Positions 1-5,545 of a DNA stretch of 5,761 nt are shown in pieces. Source of the DNA: SMWD01 sp051008895 (GTDB taxonomy: Bacteria; Pseudomonadota; Gammaproteobacteria; Steroidobacterales; GCA-2729495); contig JBPCXI010000291.1 of NCBI GenBank assembly GCA_051008895.1, positions 1-5,761 of the forward strand. Reading direction: 5' to 3'. A program made the translations under genes and the position numbers. Positions within the stretch are counted from its first letter, which is position 1. Each line of letters begins with the position of its first letter. The notes under the pieces are model-generated. The model did not search any database. It saw only the letters and a program-made list of their open reading frames with translations, and was not told where the DNA came from.

Positions 1-438
1 CTCCAGTTCAGGCCGCTGATGACCCGCATCGAACAACAGGCGGTAGATAACATGGTCGAGAAGACGAAAGCGGCCGCGAATCCGGACGGCGCCGGCGCTG
101 AAGAGGGGCAAGCGGTGATCGACATCGATACGTTTCTGAACGTCGACCTGCGCGTGGCGGAGGTCGTCGCGGCAGAAGCCGTGGAAGGCGCGGACAAACT
201 CATTCGCGTGACCGTCGATCTCGGCGACGAACGCCGCGAAGTGCTCGCCGGCATTCGCACCGCATACGATCCCGCAACCCTGGTTGGTCGTCACGTTGTC
301 GTCGTCGCGAACCTTGCGCCGCGCAAGATGCGCTTCGGCACCTCGCAGGGCATGTTGCTGGCCGCGGGCCCCGGCGGCGAGGATATCTTCCTGATCGGCC
401 CGGACACCGGCGCCAAGCCCGGCATGCGAGTACGCTAA
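1..438 (+). CDS. metG: Methionine--tRNA ligase, C-terminal part (5' end outside window)
   Basis: Methionyl-tRNA synthetase charges tRNA-Met with methionine in the cytoplasm. Only the last 145 codons are here; the frame is open from base 1, so the ATG at 19 is an internal Met and not the start. The first ~25 residues match the end of the anticodon-binding helical region and linker of E. coli MetRS. A low-complexity Ala/Gly/Glu linker follows. From about base 121 comes the C-terminal OB-fold tRNA-binding domain (Trbp111/EMAPII type), recognisable by VDLRVAEV, VEGADKLIRV and NLAPRKMRFG (from base 310), then AAGPGGEDIFL and a GAKPG turn near the end. This is the dimerising domain of the long bacterial MetRS form. 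Catalytic HIGH and KMSKS motifs lie outside the window. The TAA is 4 bases before rsxA. The C-terminal domain appears intact, and nothing suggests a pseudogene. Confidence 0.96.
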   Translation, partial: LQFRPLMTRIEQQAVDNMVEKTKAAANPDGAGAEEGQAVIDIDTFLNVDLRVAEVVAAEAVEGADKLIRVTVDLGDERREVLAGIRTAYDPATLVGRHVVVVANLAPRKMRFGTSQGMLLAAGPGGEDIFLIGPDTGAKPGMRVR

Positions 439-442
439 GCCG

Positions 443-1024
443 ATGTCCGATCTCGCACTCATCATTCTCGCCACGGTGCTGGTCAACAACTTCGTACTGG
501 TCAAATTTCTCGGCCTGTGCCCGCTGCTGGGTGCCAGCACGCGTATCGACACCGCGTTCGGCATGTCGCTGGCAACCACGTTCGTGCTGACCGTCGCGGC
601 CGGCATCAGCTACCTTGTAGACACTTTCCTGCTGATACCCTACGACTTGGAGTTTCTGCGGTTGATCGCGTTCATCGTGATCATTGCCGCGTCGGTCCAA
701 CTCACCGAGATGTTCGTCCGTCAGTCGAGCCCGTTGCTGCACGAGGTACTCGGCGTTTACCTGCCGCTGATCACGACCAACTGCGCGGTGCTGGGCGTTG
801 CCCTGCTCAACTCGCGGCAAAGCGACAGCTTCGTTGAGGCCCTCGCCTACGGACTCGGCGCCGGGCTAGGCTTCTGTCTGGTCATGGTCCTGTTCGCCGG
901 ATTGCGGGAGCGCCTCGACGCGGCTGACGTGCCGGCGCCGTTTCGCGGCCCGGCCATTGCACTCGTGACCGCCGGAATGATGTCGATGGCTTTCATCGGC
1001 TTTACCGGCATGCTGCGCGGCTGA
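443..1024 (+). CDS. rsxA: Electron transport complex subunit RsxA (RnfA)
   Basis: Integral membrane subunit of the Rsx/Rnf complex, homologous to NqrE. Its 193 residues equal the E. coli length, and it aligns end to end without gaps from memory. Family signatures are LVNNFVLVKFLGLCPLLG (residues 13-30), LPLITTNCAVLGVALLN (107-123), RERL (155-158) and DVPAPFRG (162-169). Cys26 and Cys114 are the conserved pair that, with the matching pair in RsxE, is expected to bind an Fe-S cluster in the middle of the membrane. Six hydrophobic segments are visible, at roughly 3-25, 36-58, 69-90, 100-122, 130-152 and 170-191. The ATG follows the metG TAA by 4 bases with no clear Shine-Dalgarno, so translation is probably coupled to metG. 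The start is fixed by match to the family N terminus. The alternative name is rnfA; the sequence cannot tell SoxR-reducing from ion-pumping function. Confidence 0.97.
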   Translation: MSDLALIILATVLVNNFVLVKFLGLCPLLGASTRIDTAFGMSLATTFVLTVAAGISYLVDTFLLIPYDLEFLRLIAFIVIIAASVQLTEMFVRQSSPLLHEVLGVYLPLITTNCAVLGVALLNSRQSDSFVEALAYGLGAGLGFCLVMVLFAGLRERLDAADVPAPFRGPAIALVTAGMMSMAFIGFTGMLRG

Positions 1025-1039
1025 CGCCGGCCTGGCGAC

Positions 1040-1534
1040 GTGCTCGCTGCGATCGCGTTCGCCGGACTGCTGGCGCTGGTCATTGTGCTCGCGCTGGTCT
1101 TCGCATCCGGCCGCTTCCGAGCGGATGAAGACACCGTCGTCGAACGGGTAAATCGCCTGCTGCCACAAACCCAGTGCGGACAGTGCGGCTATCCGGGATG
1201 CCGCCCGTACGCCGCAGCGATTATCGACGCCGGCGCCCCGCTCAACCGCTGCCCGCCGGGCGGTGAAGCGACGATCGTCGCGCTCAGCGAGCTACTCAAC
1301 CGGCAGCCGTCCGCGCCCGATCCGACCTGCGGTACGCACAAGCCGCCGGCACGCGCAGTCATCGACGAGGATGCGTGCATCGGTTGCGCGTTATGTCTGC
1401 AGGCCTGCCCGGTAGATGCGATACTCGGAGCGAGAAAATACATGCATACCGTGATCGATCCCGAATGCACCGGTTGCGAGCTGTGCGTCGCGCCGTGCCC
1501 GGTCGACTGCATCCGGATCATCCCCAGAACGTGA
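1040..1534 (+). CDS. rsxB: Electron transport complex subunit RsxB (RnfB), polyferredoxin, short form
   Basis: Ferredoxin-like subunit that passes electrons between the soluble low-potential carrier and the membrane part. It begins with one hydrophobic anchor (residues about 2-23). The Fe-S domain follows, with Cys46, Cys49, Cys54 and Cys71 in a CGQCGYPGC context. Two classical 4Fe-4S motifs come next: Cys113/116/119/123 (CIGCALCLQACP) and Cys143/146/149/153 (CTGCELCVAPCP). All twelve ligands are present. Cys97 in the linker and Cys157 are additional. At 164 residues it is shorter than E. coli RsxB (192) because it stops about ten residues after the last motif. I see no frameshift that would restore a tail. 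The start is GTG, chosen because it gives the usual distance from anchor to Fe-S domain; no ATG fits and the Shine-Dalgarno is weak. It lies 15 bases after rsxA. Confidence 0.95.
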   Translation: MLAAIAFAGLLALVIVLALVFASGRFRADEDTVVERVNRLLPQTQCGQCGYPGCRPYAAAIIDAGAPLNRCPPGGEATIVALSELLNRQPSAPDPTCGTHKPPARAVIDEDACIGCALCLQACPVDAILGARKYMHTVIDPECTGCELCVAPCPVDCIRIIPRT

Positions 1535-1550
1535 ACGAGCCGATGCCGCC

Positions 1551-3092
1551 ATGAACAAGCCGGTGGGATTCGACCCGCAACCACCCCGCCCCGTCTGGGG
1601 GATTCGTCCGCCGCCCCGCAAGACGCGATCGATGCAACGACCCATTCTCGTCGCGCCGGCGCCGGATCGCGTCGTCATACCCGTTCGGCAATGCATTGGC
1701 ATGGAGGCGGAACCGATCGTCGCGGTCGGCGATACTGTGCTGGCGGGTCAGCCAATCGCGCGCGCACGGACATCGGTCGAGAACAACCATCCACCGCAGC
1801 TACACGCGTCGATAGCAGGCACCGTCGAGGCGATCAGTGACCACGCGGTCCCCTCATCCCCGCTGCGGCTCGAGCCCTGCATCACGATTGCGGGCGACGG
1901 CAGCGACGCCCGCTACACCGGCTATGACAATGCGGCCGACCCGCTGCAGATGGAGCCGGCGCTGCTGTGCGGCCTGCTCGCGGAGGCCGGTATCGTCGGG
2001 CTGGGCGGCGCACTCTTCTCGACGGCCGACAAACTCGCCACCGGCGACATGGTCGACACGCTGATACTCAACGGCACCGAGTGCGAGCCGTACATTACCT
2101 GCGACGAAATCCTGATGCGCGAGCACGCGAGACGAATCCTCGAGGGCGCCCGCATCATGATGCGTGCAGTCGGCGCGACTCGCATCATCGTCGGCATCGA
2201 AAGCGACATGCCGGAAGCACGCGTAGCGATCTGGGACATCATCGAGGCCGAGCAACTCAATGACGTATTCGTGTCAATCGTGACGGCCAAATACCCGGCC
2301 GGCGGCGAGCGCCAGCTGATTCAGCTGGTGACCGGCGAGGAAGTGCCCGACGGGAAACTGCCGAGCGAAATCGGGTACGTTTGCCAGAACGTCGGCACGG
2401 CGGCAGCGGTCGCCGACTTCTTCCGCGACGGCCGGCCATTGATTTCGCGTGTCGTCACGGTGACGGGTCGCGGAATTGCGGAACCCATGAACATCGATGT
2501 TCGCATCGGCACGTTGATCGGGGACCTGTTCGAGTTTTGCGGCGGCATCAGCGACGACGCGTCGCACCTGGTGATGGGCGGACCGATGATGGGCATCTCC
2601 CTGACCGACGACAGCGTGCCGATCACGAAGGCAACGAATTGCCTTATCGTCATGACGCCCGCCGAGGTCGCACCGACGCGACCCGAAGCCCCGTGCATTC
2701 GCTGCGGCGAGTGCAGCCAGGTTTGCCCGGCTAACTTGCTGCCGCAGGAACTGCTGAGCGCGGCGCGACGCCACGACATGGCGGCATTGACGGAGTTCGG
2801 GCTCAGCGCCTGCATCGAGTGCGGGTGCTGCGATTTTGTCTGCCCCAGCCAGATCCTGCTGACCGACCGCTTTATCGAAGCGAAACGGGAGTTGGCCGAA
2901 TACGCGGCGGAATCGGACCGCGCCGTGCACGCGCGGCGCAGATTCGAGGCCCGCGAAGCACGACTCGCCGCACAAAAGGCCCGTCATGACGAGGCACGCG
3001 CGGACGTCGACGAGTCGATCGACGACATCATGGCGCGCATCGACGGCAATGGCGATGGCAATGGGGATCGCGAAGAGGCGGGCAACGAGTGA
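1551..3092 (+). CDS. rsxC: Electron transport complex subunit RsxC (RnfC)
   Basis: Peripheral cytoplasmic subunit, related to NqrA and to the NuoF fold of complex I; the family is thought to bind FMN and NADH and carries two [4Fe-4S] clusters. Visible in order: the GIRPP element (17-21); a lipoyl/barrel-sandwich-like region (about 40-95); a glycine-rich GLGGALFSTADK (150-161); NGTECEPYITCDE (174-186); TKYPAGGERQL (246-256); MGGPMMG (342-348); 4Fe-4S motifs at Cys382/385/388/392 and Cys421/424/427/431, with an extra Cys426; then a charged helical tail from about 440. At 513 residues it lacks the very long Ala-rich extension of E. coli RsxC (about 740) and ends in a Gly-Asn-Asp repeat. ATG 1551 fits the family N terminus. 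Its stop overlaps rsxD by four bases (GTGA). Residues at several usually conserved sites are unusual: Arg19, Cys48, Leu155 and Ser157. Confidence 0.96.
   Translation: MNKPVGFDPQPPRPVWGIRPPPRKTRSMQRPILVAPAPDRVVIPVRQCIGMEAEPIVAVGDTVLAGQPIARARTSVENNHPPQLHASIAGTVEAISDHAVPSSPLRLEPCITIAGDGSDARYTGYDNAADPLQMEPALLCGLLAEAGIVGLGGALFSTADKLATGDMVDTLILNGTECEPYITCDEILMREHARRILEGARIMMRAVGATRIIVGIESDMPEARVAIWDIIEAEQLNDVFVSIVTAKYPAGGERQLIQLVTGEEVPDGKLPSEIGYVCQNVGTAAAVADFFRDGRPLISRVVTVTGRGIAEPMNIDVRIGTLIGDLFEFCGGISDDASHLVMGGPMMGISLTDDSVPITKATNCLIVMTPAEVAPTRPEAPCIRCGECSQVCPANLLPQELLSAARRHDMAALTEFGLSACIECGCCDFVCPSQILLTDRFIEAKRELAEYAAESDRAVHARRRFEAREARLAAQKARHDEARADVDESIDDIMARIDGNGDGNGDREEAGNE
3045..3068 (+). repeat. 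12-bp tandem repeat at the 3' end of rsxC
   Basis: Two adjacent copies of a 12-base unit (GGCAATGGCGAT, then GGCAATGGGGAT, one mismatch) encode GNGD twice, at residues 499-506 of RsxC. The unit keeps the reading frame. The repeat is in the disordered tail after the charged helix and just upstream of the rsxC/rsxD junction. It is most simply a slippage-type duplication tolerated in a flexible tail. Confidence 0.85.
3072..3078 (+). promoter_or_regulatory. Ribosome binding site of rsxD
   Basis: GAAGAGG lies ten bases before the GTG start of rsxD, inside the rsxC coding end. It is a fair Shine-Dalgarno match and supports GTG 3089 over the later in-frame ATG at 3152. Together with the GTGA overlap it suggests both fresh initiation and coupling to rsxC. 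Confidence 0.65.
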
Positions 3093-4204
3093 GTCAGGAC
3101 GCGCCGGGGCGCAGCTGGGCGAGTAGCATCGCGCCGCACTGGCGCACGCCGATGACCGTGCCGGTCATGATGCGCAACGTCGTGTACGCGCTGATTCCCG
3201 CGATCGTCGCACACGCCTGGTTCTTCGGCATCGGTATGGTCGTGAACTGCCTGATCGCTGCGGCGACCGCGGTGCTCACGGAAGCCGCGGCGCTGTGGCT
3301 GCGCGGTCGACCGATCAAGCCGTTCGTTCTTGATTTCAGCGCCGTCGTGACCGGAATTCTGATCGCAATGTGCCTGCCGCCGCTGACCCCGTGGTGGGTC
3401 ACGGTCATCGCTACGTTCTTTGCGATCGCGATCGCGAAGCATGCTTACGGCGGCCTGGGATTCAATGTCTTCAACCCGGCGATGGCGGGTCTCGCCGTCG
3501 TGCTCATCTCGTTTCCCGAGGCGATGAGCTTCTATACGTCGCCCGACATCGGCGACCTTGACTACCCGCCACCGACAGCGCTGGTAACGTTGCATTACAC
3601 GCTCACCGGCACGCTCCCGGACGCGATGCAGATCGACGCGCTGAGCCGCGCGACGCCGCTGGACCTCGTCAAGACAGATCTGGGCATGATGCGCACGATG
3701 AACGAGATCGGGACGAGCCCGCTGTTCGGCGATCTCGGCGGTCGCGGATGGGAGTGGATTGCTAACTTCATCGCGCTGGGCGGATTCTGGCTACTGTTCA
3801 GAAACATCATCCGCTGGCAGGCGCCGGTCGCGATGCTCGGTGCGCTCGCGGCGATGGCCAGCCTCGGCTATATCGTCGACGCGGAGACCAATGCGGGGCC
3901 GGCGTTCCACGTGTTCAGCGGCGGGGCGATGCTGTGCGCTTTCTTCATTGCGACCGACCCGGTGTCGGGCACGACGACGAATAGCGGCCGACTGATATTC
4001 GGCGCGGGCATCGGCATACTGACCTATCTCATCCGCACCTGGGGCAGCTATCCTGACGGTATCGCTTTCGCGGTGCTGCTGATGAACATGGCCGCACCGC
4101 TGATCGATCGACTGACGCGGCCGCGGATCTACGGACGCGGCGCACCCCGCCGCGGCGACGACGGCCACGACGACGGCCACGACGACGGAGAAGGACCGCC
4201 ATGA
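3089..4204 (+). CDS. rsxD: Electron transport complex subunit RsxD (RnfD)
   Basis: Polytopic inner-membrane subunit homologous to NqrB, carrying covalent FMN and part of the ion path. It has 371 residues; E. coli has about 352, and the excess is a C-terminal tail. Conserved blocks are PPLTPWWVTV (97-106), KHAYGGLGFNVFNPAMAG (117-134), the flavinylation site SRATPLD (186-192) with Thr189 as the likely FMN attachment residue, GWEW (220-223), TDPVSGTTTNSGRLIFG (289-305) and YPDGIAFAVLL (321-331). About nine or ten hydrophobic helices are visible. The GTG start gives an N terminus that lines up with E. coli RsxD, whereas ATG 3152 would remove family sequence. The gene overlaps rsxC by four bases and rsxG by four (ATGA). 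The last ~18 residues are a His/Asp/Gly-rich repeat not seen in E. coli RsxD. Confidence 0.96.
   Translation: MSQDAPGRSWASSIAPHWRTPMTVPVMMRNVVYALIPAIVAHAWFFGIGMVVNCLIAAATAVLTEAAALWLRGRPIKPFVLDFSAVVTGILIAMCLPPLTPWWVTVIATFFAIAIAKHAYGGLGFNVFNPAMAGLAVVLISFPEAMSFYTSPDIGDLDYPPPTALVTLHYTLTGTLPDAMQIDALSRATPLDLVKTDLGMMRTMNEIGTSPLFGDLGGRGWEWIANFIALGGFWLLFRNIIRWQAPVAMLGALAAMASLGYIVDAETNAGPAFHVFSGGAMLCAFFIATDPVSGTTTNSGRLIFGAGIGILTYLIRTWGSYPDGIAFAVLLMNMAAPLIDRLTRPRIYGRGAPRRGDDGHDDGHDDGEGPP
4156..4188 (+). repeat. 12-bp tandem repeat at the 3' end of rsxD
   Basis: A 12-base unit CGACGACGGCCA is present in two exact copies (4156-4167, 4168-4179) plus the first nine bases of a third. It encodes DDGH-DDGH-DDG, residues 357-367 of RsxD. 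The third copy diverges exactly where the rsxG ribosome binding site begins. The frame is preserved. Confidence 0.9.
4187..4195 (+). promoter_or_regulatory. Ribosome binding site of rsxG
   Basis: GGAGAAGGA ends five bases before the ATG of rsxG. It contains two possible Shine-Dalgarno cores (GGAG and AAGGA) and is the strongest ribosome binding site in the window. It supports ATG 4201 as the rsxG start even though the gene also overlaps rsxD through ATGA. Confidence 0.75.
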
Positions 4205-4830
4205 GCCGGCTGCGGGGCGCGGTTTTTCTCGTCGCGGCGGCAATGGCGGCGGCCGCGCTGCTGGCGTGGATGGACGCAATCACGAGCGACAGAATCGCCA
4301 ATAACGAACTGGAACTGCGCCTCGCCGCGCTGCGCTCGGTGCTTCCAGCCGATGCTTACGACAACGAACCGCATCTCGATGCAATATTCGTCACCGACGA
4401 GGCGCTGCTCGGCGATGCAAAGCCGTTGCCGGTCTACCGGGCTCGTCTCGGGGCCGAACCCACCGCCGTGGTGCTGACCGCCGTCGCGCCCAATGGTTAC
4501 ACCGGCGACATTCGACTGATGATCGGCATCCACGTTGACGGGCATGTTCTCGCGGCCAGCGTCGTCGAACACCGGGAAACCCCGGGCGTCGGCGACGCGA
4601 TCGAGACGGAAAAATCGGACTGGATCCTCGGCTTTTCCGGCCTGCAGAGCGAGAACCCGCTGGCGCCGGAGTGGGTGCTGGACAAAGACGGCGGCGACTT
4701 CGACGGCATTACCGGCGCGACCGTCACGAGCCATGCCGTGGTCAGCGCGGTGCGGAACGCCGTAGTATATTTCAATGCCAACCGCGAACTGCTGCTGTCC
4801 GCGGCACCGACAACGGCATCTTCAGACTAG
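4201..4830 (+). CDS. rsxG: Electron transport complex subunit RsxG (RnfG), covalent-FMN protein
   Basis: Membrane-anchored subunit homologous to NqrC, with one N-terminal helix (residues about 6-24) and a periplasmic FMN-binding domain. At 209 residues it is close to the 206 of E. coli. The flavinylation motif is TGAT at 171-174, preceded by KDGGDFDGI (162-170); Thr174 should carry FMN through a phosphoester bond, attached by the flavin transferase ApbE, which is not in this window. Other family blocks are LPADAY (48-53), APNGYTGDIRLMIGI (96-110), EHRETPGVGD (123-132) and SDWI (139-142). The start is supported by a strong ribosome binding site and the position of the anchor. It overlaps rsxD by four bases and is followed after 21 bases by rsxE. 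Nothing is missing. Confidence 0.97.
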   Translation: MSRLRGAVFLVAAAMAAAALLAWMDAITSDRIANNELELRLAALRSVLPADAYDNEPHLDAIFVTDEALLGDAKPLPVYRARLGAEPTAVVLTAVAPNGYTGDIRLMIGIHVDGHVLAASVVEHRETPGVGDAIETEKSDWILGFSGLQSENPLAPEWVLDKDGGDFDGITGATVTSHAVVSAVRNAVVYFNANRELLLSAAPTTASSD

Positions 4831-4851
4831 CAGGGATAGCGACGACGAGTC

Positions 4852-5538
4852 ATGGAAGACACCCCGGACATACGAGAAATTTTTCGCGACGGCCTGTGGC
4901 AGCAGAATCCCGGCGTTGTGCAACTGCTCGGTCTGTGCCCGCTGCTCGCAGTCAGCAATACGCTGATCAACGGGCTCGGTCTCGGCGTCGCGACGATCGC
5001 GGTCATGTGCATGACCAACCTGCTCGTGTCCGCGACGCGCCGGTTTTCGCATCACGATTTGCGGCTGCCGACGTTCGTGCTGATCATCGCGACGTTCGTC
5101 ACAGCCATCGAACTCACATTCAAGGCGTGGCTGTTCGACCTGCACCTGGCGCTCGGCATTTTCCTGCCGCTGATAGTCACCAACTGCGTGATACTTGGCC
5201 GCGCCGAGGCGTTCGCATCACACCGCCCGGTCGTGGCCGCCGTCACGGACGGACTGGCTCACGGACTCGGTTTCGCGTGGGTGCTGGTCCTGCTCGGCGG
5301 CGCCCGCGAATTGCTCGGCCACGGCACACTGCTACGCGACGCGGAGTACCTGTTCGGCCCTGGCGCAACCGGCTGGCGCATCGACATCGGTGACGGTTCG
5401 ACCGGCCTGCTGCTGGCGCTGCTGCCGCCGGGCGCATTCATCGGGCTCGGCCTGCTCGTCGCCGCGCGCAATGTATTGCATCGGCCGCGTGCGGCGCCGG
5501 CGCCCCAGCCGACGCCTAAGCCGACGCCCGAAGCCTGA
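4852..5538 (+). CDS. rsxE: Electron transport complex subunit RsxE (RnfE)
   Basis: Integral membrane subunit homologous to NqrD and paralogous to RsxA in inverted topology. At 228 residues it matches E. coli (231). Signatures are GLWQQNPGVVQLLGLCPLLA (14-33), LGIFLPLIVTNCVILGRAEA (101-120), LLGGARELLGHGTL (147-160) and LLPPGAFIGLGL (190-201). Cys29 and Cys112 are the expected intramembrane Fe-S ligands, pairing with Cys26 and Cys114 of RsxA. Six hydrophobic segments can be drawn, with a loop (about 155-182) between the last two. The C terminus is a Pro/Ala-rich tail with a PTPKPTPE repeat that differs from the Lys/Glu-rich tail of E. coli. The ATG fits the family N terminus although the Shine-Dalgarno is weak. 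The 21-base gap before it is the largest in the window, and nth follows after 7 bases. Confidence 0.97.
   Translation: MEDTPDIREIFRDGLWQQNPGVVQLLGLCPLLAVSNTLINGLGLGVATIAVMCMTNLLVSATRRFSHHDLRLPTFVLIIATFVTAIELTFKAWLFDLHLALGIFLPLIVTNCVILGRAEAFASHRPVVAAVTDGLAHGLGFAWVLVLLGGARELLGHGTLLRDAEYLFGPGATGWRIDIGDGSTGLLLALLPPGAFIGLGLLVAARNVLHRPRAAPAPQPTPKPTPEA
5508..5531 (+). repeat. 12-bp tandem repeat at the 3' end of rsxE
   Basis: Two copies of a 12-base unit, GCCGACGCCTAA and GCCGACGCCCGA (two mismatches), are read out of register with codons as PTPK-PTPE (residues 220-227 of RsxE). The unit keeps the frame and sits just before the stop codon. It gives a short proline-rich tail after the last membrane helix. 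Confidence 0.75.
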
Positions 5539-5545
5539 CGCCTGC

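Noticed and set aside
19..21. ATG as the start of a small free-standing tRNA-binding protein
   Set aside because: The frame is open to the window edge, and the residues before the ATG match the MetRS linker, so this is the C-terminal part of full-length MetRS.
439..442. Promoter or terminator between metG and rsxA
   Set aside because: Only four bases separate the genes. Any promoter would have to be inside metG, and I saw no convincing -35/-10 pair in the GC-rich sequence.
200..820. Antisense open frame of 206 codons across metG/rsxA
   Set aside because: Its product is rich in Arg, Gln and Asp with no recognisable motif, and it opposes two clearly identified genes. Long antisense frames are expected in GC-rich coding DNA.
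1532..1534. Frameshift or nonsense mutation that truncated rsxB
   Set aside because: All twelve Fe-S ligands are upstream, and the other frames after the stop do not resemble the RsxB tail. rsxC begins normally 16 bases later.
2274..2987. Antisense open frame of 237 codons opposite rsxC
   Set aside because: It lies wholly within a confident rsxC. The composition is a low-complexity Arg/Ala/Asp mix, as expected from reverse-strand reading of GC-rich codons.
3152..3154. In-frame ATG as an alternative rsxD start
   Set aside because: It would remove about 21 residues that align with the E. coli RsxD N terminus and discard the Shine-Dalgarno before GTG 3089.
4129..4734. Antisense open frame of 201 codons opposite rsxD/rsxG
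   Set aside because: It has no known motif and no ribosome site, and it is fully covered by two real genes.
4831..4851. Possible terminator or regulatory element in the largest gap
   Set aside because: At 21 bases it shows no inverted repeat and no T-run, only a weak purine-rich stretch that may help ribosome binding for rsxE.
4671..5393. Forward open frame of 240 codons across the rsxG/rsxE junction
   Set aside because: It is the out-of-frame shadow of both genes, with an Arg-rich composition and no family resemblance.
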